The notes beneath the pieces were generated by a model. The model saw only the letters and a program-made list of their open reading frames with translations. It was not told the origin of the DNA and did not search any database. Positions 1-6,727 of a stretch of DNA of 14,269 nt are shown here, one piece after another. Source of the stretch: Pelotomaculum sp. (lineage in GTDB: Bacteria > Bacillota > Desulfotomaculia > Desulfotomaculales > Pelotomaculaceae); the NCBI GenBank assembly GCA_003489345.1, contig DNIT01000215.1:3794-18062 (forward strand), written 5' to 3'. The stretch's first letter is position 1, and each line of letters opens with the position of its first letter. The position numbers were made by a program, and so were the translations under genes.

Positions 1-10
1 CGCCTTGTGT

Positions 11-31
11 GATTGAAATCGCACCTGCATC
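11..31 (-). repeat. Dispersed intergenic repeat, copy 1
   Basis: These 21 bases recur exactly, in reverse complement, at 12394-12414. With a 2-base gap, weaker similarity extends towards position 1 (CGC, three mismatches, then GTGT), giving a unit of about 31 bases. The core is nearly palindromic (GTGTGATT, GA, AATCGCAC). Both copies lie in non-coding DNA upstream of a gene start. The element may continue beyond the left window edge. It could be a REP-like element or a protein-binding site. The strand given is relative to copy 2. Confidence 0.7.
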
Positions 32-89
32 TGATTTTCATTTTCCGCCGGCAGCTGGTTGTCTGATAGAAATACAGAATATACTCATG

Positions 90-142
90 TCTCACGACTC
101 ACGTCCAAAAAACACTCTACGCCTTACGTCCTACGACCTGCT
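90..142. repeat. Degenerate short repeats (CTCACG/CTTACG type)
   Basis: The stretch contains CTCACGACTCACGTCC at its left and CGCCTTACGTCCTACGACC at its right. Both are built from variants of a 7-8 base unit close to CTYACGWC. It looks like decayed low-complexity repeat DNA. No coding potential is visible and no function is claimed. Confidence 0.4.
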
Positions 143-152
143 TTGGATGTAG

Positions 153-188
153 TTACAAATGCAAGGATTTACTTCACTGTATTATAAT
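153..188 (+). promoter_or_regulatory. Candidate sigma-A promoter of the nadK operon
   Basis: A perfect TATAAT lies at 183-188, about 42 bases before the nadK start. The -35 region is poor: TTACAA at 153-158 is 24 bases away, and TGCAAG at 160-165 has the right 17-base spacing but a weak match. The -10 is convincing and the rest is inference. It is the only promoter-like site seen before the four-gene block. Confidence 0.4.
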
Positions 189-229
189 GAATAAAGGCTG
201 CCGAAGTAAGATAGGGGGGAGTCCAGTAC

Positions 230-1099
230 TTGAACAGCTTCGGGCTGGTGGTTAATTTAAATAAAAAGGGAGTCCGCAAACTGGTAAGGCAAATTACCGG
301 CTGGCTTACCGACAGAGGGTGCACCGTTCTAATTGAAGAGGATATCGCGGCGCAGTTGGAGTTGCCTGGCTTTGGCGTGCCCAAGAACCGCCTGTACGAA
401 CTGGCTGAATGCATGATCGTGTTCGGCGGAGACGGGACTCTGCTGGGAACCGCTAGGAAGGTTGCCGGAACAGGAACACCCATTATAGGCATAAACCTGG
501 GCCATATGGGTTTTTTGACAGAGATAGATGTACCGCAGGCCTTGCCGGCTCTAGAAAAGTTGCTGGACGGCGAATATGATATCGAAGAGCGGATGATGCT
601 GCAAACGCGTGTGTACCGGCAGGACAAGCTGGTGGAACGATTGGCGGGCCTAAACGACGCTGTGATTACCAAAGGCGCCTTAGCCAGACTCATTCAACTG
701 GAAGCCCATGTCAATGATGAGTACATCAATACCTATTCCGCAGACGGGTTGATTATTGCCAGCCCCACCGGCTCAACAGCCTATTCCTTGTCGGCGGGAG
801 GCCCATTGGTTACCCCCAATTTGGAACTGATGCTGCTGACACCGATATGTCCCCACGCTCTCTGGGCCAGGTCGCTGATCATAGCGCCGGAAAGTGTTGT
901 CAAAATCGTCATCCTTTCCACCCAGGAGGAGGTTATGTTGACCATGGACGGACAACATGGTTTCAGCTTGCGCCAATACGACCAGGTTTTAGTAAGCCGT
1001 TTCCCGCAAAAAGCCAGACTGGTCAGGTTAAGGGGAAGGGGATTTTTTGAGGTGCTAAGAAAGAAATTTAGTCAAGAGGGTGACCGCAACGGTGCTTAA
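230..1099 (+). CDS. nadK: NAD kinase
   Basis: ATP- or polyphosphate-dependent NAD kinase, the cytoplasmic enzyme that makes NADP from NAD. The 289-residue protein has the family signatures: GGDGT at 66-70 (phosphate binding and catalytic Asp), INLGHMGFLTE at about 88-98, LNDAVI near 141-146, and the nucleotide-binding stretch beginning ADGLIIASPTGSTAYS at 171, followed by the LLTPICPH segment near 202-209. Length is normal for the Firmicute enzyme. The start is TTG preceded by a G-rich ribosome site (GGGGGGA, about 213-220). It is first in a packed run with mnmM, argR and recN, and its last 20 bases overlap mnmM. In many spore-forming anaerobes nadK sits at this place ahead of argR-recN, which supports the call. 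Confidence 0.96.
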   Translation: MNSFGLVVNLNKKGVRKLVRQITGWLTDRGCTVLIEEDIAAQLELPGFGVPKNRLYELAECMIVFGGDGTLLGTARKVAGTGTPIIGINLGHMGFLTEIDVPQALPALEKLLDGEYDIEERMMLQTRVYRQDKLVERLAGLNDAVITKGALARLIQLEAHVNDEYINTYSADGLIIASPTGSTAYSLSAGGPLVTPNLELMLLTPICPHALWARSLIIAPESVVKIVILSTQEEVMLTMDGQHGFSLRQYDQVLVSRFPQKARLVRLRGRGFFEVLRKKFSQEGDRNGA

Positions 1100-1697
1100 A
1101 GGACTTGGCAGCGCTGTCCATCTCGCTCATCTTCTGATATCCGAAGCAGTGGCTCCTGGCGCCACCGCGATAGATGCGACTGCCGGAAACGGTCATGACA
1201 CTCTTTTTCTGGCCCGCCGGGTCGGGCCCCGGGGAAAGGTGTACGCGATAGATATTCAGGCGGAAGCTCTGCAAAAGGCGGCATTATTGCTGCGAGGGGC
1301 CGGGGTTCAGGAACGGGTAATCCTCATCCACAGCAGCCATGCGGAGATGGGACGACTGATACCTGCTCCGGTCGATGCGGTACTGTTCAATTTGGGCTAT
1401 TTGCCCGGCGGTGACCACAACCTTGTTACAACCTGTGAAACAACCGTGCGAGCGCTGAGAGCGGCCTTGAAAATGCTGAAACCGGAGGGGAGAATAGGAC
1501 TGGTTCTATACGCCGGCCACCCTGGAGGACGAGAGGAATTAGACGCGGTGGAGGAGGTCGTCTCCTCTCTTGACGGCAGCCTGTACCGGGTGGTGCGCGC
1601 AAGCTTTATCAATCGTTCCGACCAGGCTCCGGTAGTAATTGCAATCGAGAAGGCAGGTGTGGGCGATGAAAACCAGCCGGCAGCGCAAAATCCTTGA
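1080..1697 (+). CDS. mnmM: SAM-dependent tRNA methyltransferase, MnmM (YtqB) family
   Basis: A 205-residue class I methyltransferase of the family Pfam calls rRNA methylase; its Bacillus member YtqB was renamed MnmM for the last methylation of the wobble modification mnm5s2U in tRNA. Visible motifs: the SAM-binding loop IDATAGNGHDTLFLA at about 31-45, the acidic end of strand 2 (VYAIDIQ, 54-60), and the family hallmark FNLGYLPGGDH at 103-113 in place of the usual NPPY-type motif. The C-terminal RASFINRSDQAPVV segment is also typical. The GTG start at 1080 overlaps the end of nadK by 20 bases, so translation is probably coupled. The assignment to tRNA rather than rRNA rests on the family, not on anything visible here. 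Confidence 0.85.
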   Translation: MTATVLKGLGSAVHLAHLLISEAVAPGATAIDATAGNGHDTLFLARRVGPRGKVYAIDIQAEALQKAALLLRGAGVQERVILIHSSHAEMGRLIPAPVDAVLFNLGYLPGGDHNLVTTCETTVRALRAALKMLKPEGRIGLVLYAGHPGGREELDAVEEVVSSLDGSLYRVVRASFINRSDQAPVVIAIEKAGVGDENQPAAQNP

Positions 1698-2127
1698 GAT
1701 TATCTCTAAGCAAGCAGTAGAAACCCAGGAAGACCTCGCTTCTGCTCTCAAAAAATCAGGATTCAAGGTAACGCAGGCTACTATCTCGCGGGATATTAAG
1801 GAACTGGGATTGATCAAAATACCGGCTGGAAACAACGTTTCTTATTACTCCCTGGGAATCGAGAGGCCGGTTTCCCGTATAGAAGGCCATTTGAAGCGGC
1901 TTTTTCGCGATTCGGTCGTAAGCATGGACGCAAGCGAAAACCTGATTATTATCAAAACGCACCCCGGCGGGGCACAGGCCGTGGCATCCGCCATAGACCA
2001 GGCCGGTTGGCAGGAAATTATCGGCACGGTCGGGGGAGACGACACGATTCTTGTAATTGTCAAGCCGAAGCGGGCTGCCGCGGATGTTCTGAACAGGTTT
2101 GAGGAACTCAACCTCAAAAAGGGGTGA
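1666..2127 (+). CDS. argR: Arginine repressor ArgR/AhrC
   Basis: Hexameric arginine-responsive regulator that represses arginine synthesis and activates catabolism in Firmicutes. From the ATG at 1666 the protein has 153 residues, normal for the family. The N-terminal winged helix contains the recognition segment VTQATISRDIKELGL at about 35-49, and the C-terminal arginine-binding/oligomerisation domain contains GTVGGDDTILVIV (usually GT[IV]AGDDTIL). The reading frame is open to a TTG at 1639, but AGGTG at 1655-1659 lies 6-8 bases before the ATG and family members begin with MK..RQ, so the ATG is preferred. It overlaps mnmM by 32 bases and ends 4 bases before recN. The argR-recN-spoIVB-spo0A order matches that in Bacillus (ahrC-recN). 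Confidence 0.95.
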   Translation: MKTSRQRKILEIISKQAVETQEDLASALKKSGFKVTQATISRDIKELGLIKIPAGNNVSYYSLGIERPVSRIEGHLKRLFRDSVVSMDASENLIIIKTHPGGAQAVASAIDQAGWQEIIGTVGGDDTILVIVKPKRAAADVLNRFEELNLKKG

Positions 2128-2131
2128 GCGA

Positions 2132-3814
2132 ATGCTTTTGAACATCTCCATAAAAAATTTCGGTTTAATAGAACAGGTCAAAATAGATTTCCAGGGGGGC
2201 TTAAATATCCTCACCGGTGAAACCGGAACGGGAAAGACGATCATTATTGACGCTTTGGAGATAGCGCTCGGCGGCAGGGCGCATACCGAACAAATTCGCA
2301 GCGGGGCGGAAAAAGCCCTGGTAGAAGCCGCCTTTGACCCGGCCGGGAACCAATCTCTGGAGCAACTGCTTGGTAATCAAGGAATTGACCTCGGCGAGGA
2401 GGATGGCCTGGTGCTATCCAGGGAAATCACCCGTTCCGGGAAAAATATCTGCCGGGTTAACGGTCAGGTGGTACCACTGGCTTTTTATAAAACAATCGGG
2501 AAGAGCATGGCGGACCTGCATGTCCAGCATGAACAAAATTCGCTTCTGAATCAGGAAAAACACCGTGCGCTTTTAGACCACTTTGGGGGAACCAGGCTCC
2601 TGGAACTGCTCGGCCAGGTTAAGTCGGCCTTTCAAAACTGGAGTGAAGCCCGCTCCCGCCTGGAAAAGCTGCAACGGGACGCGGGGGATAGGACCAGGCG
2701 TGCCGATACCTTGCGCTACCAGATGGAAGAGATCCGGCATGCAAAGCTTACACCCGGAGAAGAAGAGGAATTGGTCAGGGAAAAAAAAGTACTTGTGAAC
2801 GCAGAAAAAATCAGTTTGCTGGCTGGAGAAGCTTACAGGCATCTTTATGACGGAAACGAAGGCCAGGTCTCTGCCACGGATCTCCTGGCCCGGGCGGCCG
2901 AAAACTTAAAATCCCTGGTCTTTTATGACAGCAGGGCGAGAAATATATTGGACGCACTAGAAAGCGCTCTTTATCAGGCGGAGGACGCGGCCCGTGATCT
3001 TGCCGCCTACCGTGACACGATAGAGTACAGTCCACGGAGGCTGGAAGCGGTCGAGGAAAGACTGAATCAGATTAAAACACTGAAGAAAAAATACGGGGAC
3101 GGCATACCCGCGATTCTGCAGTTTCTGGATAGTGCCGGCTCCGAACTGCAAAACCTGCTACACCTTGATGAGGAATTGACTTCTTCCGACAGAGAATTAA
3201 GTGTTGCCGAGGCAGCCTATTACCAGGCAGCAAGGGAGCTCAGCAGCGCCCGCAAATCTGCGGCCCGGCTGCTGGAGGAAAGGATGGCCGGTGAACTGGC
3301 CTCACTGGAGATGGGGAGAGTGGTATTATCGTTGGAATTTACTCCCATCCAAGAGCCTTCCCCCGCAGGTCTGGAGCAGATTGAATTTTTGATCTCCCCA
3401 AACCCTGGTGAGCCTCTAAAGCCTATGGTTAAAATTGCATCGGGCGGCGAATTGTCCAGGATCATGCTGGCGCTTAAGACTTTGCTGGCACAGGCCGATG
3501 ACAAGTATGTGCTGGTGTTTGACGAGGTCGACGCCGGCATTGGCGGCCGTGCGCTGCAGGCAGTGGCAGAGAAGTTATCCCAACTGGGTCAGCAGCGCCA
3601 GGTTATTTGCGTTACCCACTCGGCGCAGGTGGCCTCCCATGCCAGGGCACACCACAGGATCCTCAAAGAGTTTGACGGTCGGCGCACGGTAACCAGGGTT
3701 GAACTGCTGGATCGGGAACAGCAGGTGGAAGAGCTGGCAAGGATGCTGGGCGGCAAAAAAGTTACGGATATCACACGGCTGCACGCGAGACAGATGCTTA
3801 AAAACTCCGTCTAA
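2132..3814 (+). CDS. recN: DNA repair protein RecN
   Basis: SMC-like ATPase acting early in repair of DNA double-strand breaks. From the ATG at 2132 (AAGGGGTGAG ribosome site 4-5 bases upstream) the product has 560 residues, the usual size. The N-terminal half-domain carries Walker A GETGTGKT at about 29-36. A long charged central region, about 150-370, is predicted coiled coil. The C-terminal half-domain has the ABC signature ASGGELSRIMLA from 436, Walker B VLVFDE at 460-465 followed by VDAGIGG, and the switch histidine in CVTHSAQVA. All motifs of a working ATPase are present. It is the last gene of the nadK operon, and a terminator follows 25 bases after the stop. Confidence 0.97.
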   Translation: MLLNISIKNFGLIEQVKIDFQGGLNILTGETGTGKTIIIDALEIALGGRAHTEQIRSGAEKALVEAAFDPAGNQSLEQLLGNQGIDLGEEDGLVLSREITRSGKNICRVNGQVVPLAFYKTIGKSMADLHVQHEQNSLLNQEKHRALLDHFGGTRLLELLGQVKSAFQNWSEARSRLEKLQRDAGDRTRRADTLRYQMEEIRHAKLTPGEEEELVREKKVLVNAEKISLLAGEAYRHLYDGNEGQVSATDLLARAAENLKSLVFYDSRARNILDALESALYQAEDAARDLAAYRDTIEYSPRRLEAVEERLNQIKTLKKKYGDGIPAILQFLDSAGSELQNLLHLDEELTSSDRELSVAEAAYYQAARELSSARKSAARLLEERMAGELASLEMGRVVLSLEFTPIQEPSPAGLEQIEFLISPNPGEPLKPMVKIASGGELSRIMLALKTLLAQADDKYVLVFDEVDAGIGGRALQAVAEKLSQLGQQRQVICVTHSAQVASHARAHHRILKEFDGRRTVTRVELLDREQQVEELARMLGGKKVTDITRLHARQMLKNSV

Positions 3815-3839
3815 AAAATTTGAAATAATTTAAATTATA

Positions 3840-3870
3840 CCGCACATTTTTAAATTTGTGCGGTTTTTTC
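3840..3870 (+). terminator. Rho-independent terminator after recN
   Basis: A 7-bp stem CCGCACA (3840-3846) pairs with TGTGCGG (3857-3863) around a 10-base A/T loop and is followed at once by TTTTTT. It separates the housekeeping operon from spoIVB. Confidence 0.85.
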
Positions 3871-3961
3871 TATTTTTTTTATGGGTAACAAAGCAATAAA
3901 TTACATATCTAAATAAACTGAAATAGACTCTGTATTTGGGATTTTGAAACATTTTTAGGCT

Positions 3962-3991
3962 GAATATTAGATATTTGTTGAGGTTATTATA
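3962..3991 (+). promoter_or_regulatory. Candidate sigma-G (forespore) promoter of spoIVB
   Basis: GAATA at 3962-3966 matches the sigma-G -35 consensus GHATR. After exactly 18 bases, TATTATA at 3985-3991 matches the -10 consensus CATnHTA at all but the first base. Known spoIVB genes are transcribed by sigma-G (and sigma-F), so function and spacing agree. The region is very A/T-rich, so a chance match is possible. Confidence 0.45.
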
Positions 3992-4000
3992 AATTTGCAG

Positions 4001-4017
4001 TTTGTTTTGAAAACAAA
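4001..4017. promoter_or_regulatory. 17-bp palindrome at the expected spoIVB transcription start (operator-like)
   Basis: TTTGTTTT (4001-4008), a central G, and AAAACAAA (4010-4017) form a perfect inverted repeat with 8-base arms. It begins about 10 bases after the candidate sigma-G -10 hexamer, so it would cover roughly +3 to +20 of the message. The loop is too small for an RNA hairpin, which favours a DNA-binding site. No regulator is identified. Confidence 0.4.
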
Positions 4018-4088
4018 GATATGCTTATCGGATTGTTTGATAATATTATTAATATTTGGAGGTGGATGGCAATAATATTGGAGGGGTG

Positions 4089-5411
4089 ATGTTGAGGGGG
4101 AAAACATGCGGTTATATTTGTGGTATTTTAATTTTTTTATCAATTATGCTGACTTATCAGGTTCAAGGTACCTTGCTTCCGCCTGAAAAGCATTTGGTAT
4201 CTGTCGGCCAGCCGCTGAACATTAAATTTCCCGCTCCATTAGAAAAGGGCTTAAAAATGGAGATAATCAATAACGAAAGCGACGCCCTTCAGGAAAATGT
4301 TATTGAAGGAGATTTTATAGCCGGGTCAAATCCGGTGGCCTTGCATCCAGGTCAGTTGAAACTCAGGCTCAGCTTGTACGGCGTGGTTCCCGTACGTGAT
4401 ATGCTGGTAAGCGTGTCACCGGAAATAAAAGTTGTTCCAGGCGGACAGTCCATCGGGGTTTTAATCCACGCCAGGGGAATTATTGTCGCCGACACGTACG
4501 ATGTGGTTAATCAGAATGAACAAAGAATAAATCCTGCCGCACAGGCTGGCATTCAAAAAGGGGATGTAATCCTAAAAATTGACGGTTTGGAGGTGGGCAG
4601 CGACAGTCAGTTTAGAGATTTTGTGTACAGAACCGGAGCGGCAGGCGAATCCATGGCGGTAGAGGTAAAACGGGGGGAGGAAACCTTCAGCACTACTTTA
4701 AACCCGGTTTTATGCAAGGAAACTTCTGATTACCGGGTAGGACTTATGCTCAGGGACAGCGCAGCCGGAGTAGGCACCATAACTTTTTATGAACCAGACA
4801 GCAAGTCTTATGGCGCTCTAGGCCACATCATCACCGATGTAAACACCAAGCATCCGGTTGACCTGCAGGATGGGAAAATCGTCGGCGCCAGTGTCCAGGG
4901 TATTGCCAAAGGCAAACGCGGCCAGCCGGGAGAAAAAATCGGCATCCTGCAAGGTGACAAGTTATTGTCCGGTACTATCAACAGAAACACCAGGCTGGGT
5001 ATATTCGGAAATCTTCAGAAACCGCTCGAAAACCCTGTTTTTACAGAACCAATACCGGTCGCCATGACCAGTCAAATTCACGAAGGGCCGGCAGAGATAC
5101 TGACTGTTCTAAGCGGCGATACGGTAGAAAAATTTTCAGTGGAAATTTTAAAAATCAATCCGCTGGTCAGGCAGGACGGCAAGGCGCTTGTCTTAAAAAT
5201 AACCGATGAAAGGCTGCTTGCTCAGACCGGCGGCATTATCCAGGGTATGAGCGGCAGTCCAATTATTCAGGAGGAGAGGTTGGTTGGCGCGGTTACCCAC
5301 GTTTTTGTGAATGACCCAACCAGAGGTTATGGAGTGTCAGCCGAATGGATGTTGGAGGAATCCGGATTGCTGGATGATTCAGGACAAATTATAAAAGAAC
5401 CTGCCGCATAA
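4089..5411 (+). CDS. spoIVB: SpoIVB serine peptidase (sporulation sigma-K checkpoint)
   Basis: SpoIVB (peptidase family S55) is made in the forespore and secreted across the inner forespore membrane, where it starts the proteolytic signal that activates pro-sigma-K in the mother cell. From the ATG at 4089 the protein has 440 residues, close to the usual length. It has one N-terminal hydrophobic segment at about 8-27, a PDZ domain at about 120-205 (NPAAQAGIQKGDVILKIDG core) and the protease domain. The triad can be placed by comparison with Bacillus (His236, Asp363, Ser378, recalled from the literature): His246 in LGHIITD, Asp373 in KITDERL and Ser388 in GMSGSPI, each shifted by ten. The start is uncertain: GGAGG (4080-4084) is only 4 bases from the ATG, TTG at 4092 fits better by spacing, and the frame stays open to TTG 4056. 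Confidence 0.96.
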   Translation: MLRGKTCGYICGILIFLSIMLTYQVQGTLLPPEKHLVSVGQPLNIKFPAPLEKGLKMEIINNESDALQENVIEGDFIAGSNPVALHPGQLKLRLSLYGVVPVRDMLVSVSPEIKVVPGGQSIGVLIHARGIIVADTYDVVNQNEQRINPAAQAGIQKGDVILKIDGLEVGSDSQFRDFVYRTGAAGESMAVEVKRGEETFSTTLNPVLCKETSDYRVGLMLRDSAAGVGTITFYEPDSKSYGALGHIITDVNTKHPVDLQDGKIVGASVQGIAKGKRGQPGEKIGILQGDKLLSGTINRNTRLGIFGNLQKPLENPVFTEPIPVAMTSQIHEGPAEILTVLSGDTVEKFSVEILKINPLVRQDGKALVLKITDERLLAQTGGIIQGMSGSPIIQEERLVGAVTHVFVNDPTRGYGVSAEWMLEESGLLDDSGQIIKEPAA

Positions 5412-5441
5412 ATAAATTATAAATATTTTTTTGCTTTACCA

Positions 5442-5485
5442 TTCACCCTGGAAAAGGCTGTTTTTCCAGGGTGAAGTTCTTTTTG
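5442..5485 (+). terminator. Strong Rho-independent terminator after spoIVB
   Basis: A perfect 14-bp stem (5442-5455 with 5462-5475) closes a 6-base loop and is followed by GTTCTTTTT. It isolates spoIVB from spo0A, so spo0A must use its own promoters. Confidence 0.9.
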
Positions 5486-5511
5486 GACAGGTTCTCCCCC
5501 ATAGATATACA
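5484..5511 (+). promoter_or_regulatory. Candidate vegetative (sigma-A) promoter of spo0A
   Basis: TGGACA at 5484-5489 matches the -35 consensus at 5 of 6 positions. TATACA at 5506-5511 matches the -10 at 4 of 6, with a 16-base spacer. The -35 overlaps the T-run of the spoIVB terminator. In Bacillus spo0A has a vegetative and a sporulation promoter, and this site would be the vegetative one. The match is moderate. Confidence 0.35.
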
Positions 5512-5531
5512 AAAATTTTCCTTTTTTTCCG

Positions 5532-5558
5532 GAAGGACATTCTTTTTGGTCGTCGAAT
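5532..5558 (+). promoter_or_regulatory. Sigma-H promoter of spo0A with overlapping Spo0A-box-like site
   Basis: GAAGGACAT at 5532-5540 fits the sigma-H -35 consensus RWAGGAxxT at every fixed position. CGAAT at 5554-5558 fits the -10 consensus HGAAT, with a 13-base spacer (14 is usual). CGTCGAA at 5551-5557 also matches the Spo0A box TGTCGAA at 6 of 7 positions and overlaps the -10. This is the arrangement expected of an autoregulated sporulation promoter. The start codon lies about 60 bases downstream. Confidence 0.7.
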
Positions 5559-5616
5559 CATTTGGGTAAAATACTAAACATAAAAAAATAGAAATATTTA
5601 GGAGGCGGGAAGGTTT

Positions 5617-6387
5617 ATGCCAAAGAAAGCAATCAGGCTTTTAATCGCAGATGATAACAGAGATTTCTGCGAGCTGCTAAAGGAATTCATAACGCAGCAG
5701 GAAGATTTCGATCTAACCGGTATTGCTTATAACGGCCTGGAAGCCATTCAAATGATCCAGGAAAACAGTCCGGATGTCGTCGTACTGGATATCATTATGC
5801 CGCACCTGGACGGAATCGGGGTTTTGGAAAAACTGGTTACCGGCAATACGGGCAGCAGGCCCAAAATTATCATGCTGACCGCCTTTGGACAGGAGAGCGT
5901 AACCCAACGGGCGGTTGAACTGGGCGCAGACTATTACATTCTAAAACCATTCGACTTTAATGTGCTGGCCACTCGCATCCGGCAGCTGGCGGACGGGGTA
6001 AATGTATCGCAGTATATTGCTCCGGTTAAACCCAAAAATTTGGACATAGCTGTAACCAATATTATCCATGAAATGGGTGTTCCGGCTCATATTAAAGGTT
6101 ACCACTATCTGCGGGATGCTATTTTAATGGTTATCAGTGAAATCAACCTGCTCGGTGCGGTGACCAAAGAATTGTATCCCATGATAGCCCAGAAGTATCA
6201 GACGACACCCAGCAGGGTTGAACGCGCCATACGGCACGCCATCGAACTGGCCTGGGACCGCGGCAATGTGGATATGATGACCAAATTTTTCGGCTATACC
6301 ATCAACCTTGAACGCGGCAAGCCCACCAATAGCGAATTTATCGCCATGGTAGCAGATAAATTGAGAATTGAAACCAAGGTTAGTTAA
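5617..6387 (+). CDS. spo0A: Sporulation master response regulator Spo0A
   Basis: Phosphorelay-controlled transcription factor that commits the cell to sporulation. The 256-residue product has a receiver domain (about 5-125) with the acidic pocket ADD at 11-13, phospho-acceptor Asp58 in VVLDIIMPHLDG, the switch threonine in MLTAF (Thr88) and the conserved Lys110 in LKPF. After a short hinge, the Spo0A-specific C-terminal DNA-binding domain runs from about 140. It includes HEMGVPAHIKGYHYLRDAI and the recognition helix region TPSRVERAIRHAIELAW (198-213), which is almost invariant in the family. AGGAGG at 5600-5605 lies 11 bases before the ATG. It is a single-gene transcript between two terminators, behind the sigma-H and possible sigma-A promoters. 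Confidence 0.99.
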   Translation: MPKKAIRLLIADDNRDFCELLKEFITQQEDFDLTGIAYNGLEAIQMIQENSPDVVVLDIIMPHLDGIGVLEKLVTGNTGSRPKIIMLTAFGQESVTQRAVELGADYYILKPFDFNVLATRIRQLADGVNVSQYIAPVKPKNLDIAVTNIIHEMGVPAHIKGYHYLRDAILMVISEINLLGAVTKELYPMIAQKYQTTPSRVERAIRHAIELAWDRGNVDMMTKFFGYTINLERGKPTNSEFIAMVADKLRIETKVS

Positions 6388-6426
6388 ATAGAATTTTAGA
6401 TAATAATGTATCATTCAATTCAACAA

Positions 6427-6479
6427 AACACCGCTTTTTTATTGGGTTATCACCAATAATCAGGGGGTGTTGTTTTTTT
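6427..6479 (+). terminator. Rho-independent terminator after spo0A
   Basis: AACACC (6427-6432) pairs with GGTGTT (6466-6471). Inside it ATTGG (6441-6445) pairs with CCAAT (6453-6457). A TTTTTTT run follows at 6473-6479. The two-part stem with internal bulges is less compact than the spoIVB terminator, but the T-run is clear. Confidence 0.75.
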
Positions 6480-6727
6480 GACTTATTGTCAGCAGGTCCA
6501 GCGCAGGCAGGGTATAGCTATGCTTATCTCTGAGGCGGTTGGTGTAAAGCAGGAAAATAAGCGTAAAAGGTAAAAGTAAAGAACTTAGTTATCACTAACC
6601 ACTACCAAAGAACTGGCTAAGATTCACAAGCTTTTTATGACTGATAACCTATTGTTGGAGTTTTCATCTAATAATCACCAAATTAGTTGAGTGATCTCAA
6701 AAAGCTAAGGGAAAAGGATGAAACATA
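6480..6727 (+). other. Non-coding region before the GGDEF gene, with nested inverted repeats
   Basis: No convincing gene is present. In the right half, AGCTTTTT (6629-6636) is complementary to AAAAAGCT (6699-6706), and within that CTAAT (6668-6672) is complementary to ATTAG (6682-6686). The outer arm ends just before the ribosome site at 6714-6717, so an RNA fold here could affect translation. TTCACA at 6623-6628 resembles a -35 box, but no good -10 accompanies it. The left half holds an open frame (about 6478-6573, ending TAA) without a usable start. Confidence 0.35.

Noticed and set aside
169..693. Open frame of 174 codons on the minus strand
   Set aside because: It lies opposite nadK, has no family motif or ribosome site, and its composition is that of an antisense shadow.
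1756..2244. 162-codon minus-strand open frame opposite argR/recN
   Set aside because: It spans two real genes on the other strand and shows no recognisable motif.
6478..6573. Short open frame after spo0A (ends ...QENKRKR)
   Set aside because: Its only upstream start, TTG 6478, lies in the terminator T-run and there is no ribosome site. It may be a gene remnant but is not supportable.
6600..6727. c-di-GMP riboswitch before the GGDEF gene
   Set aside because: The region has inverted repeats but none of the conserved core sequences of class I or II c-di-GMP riboswitches that I know.
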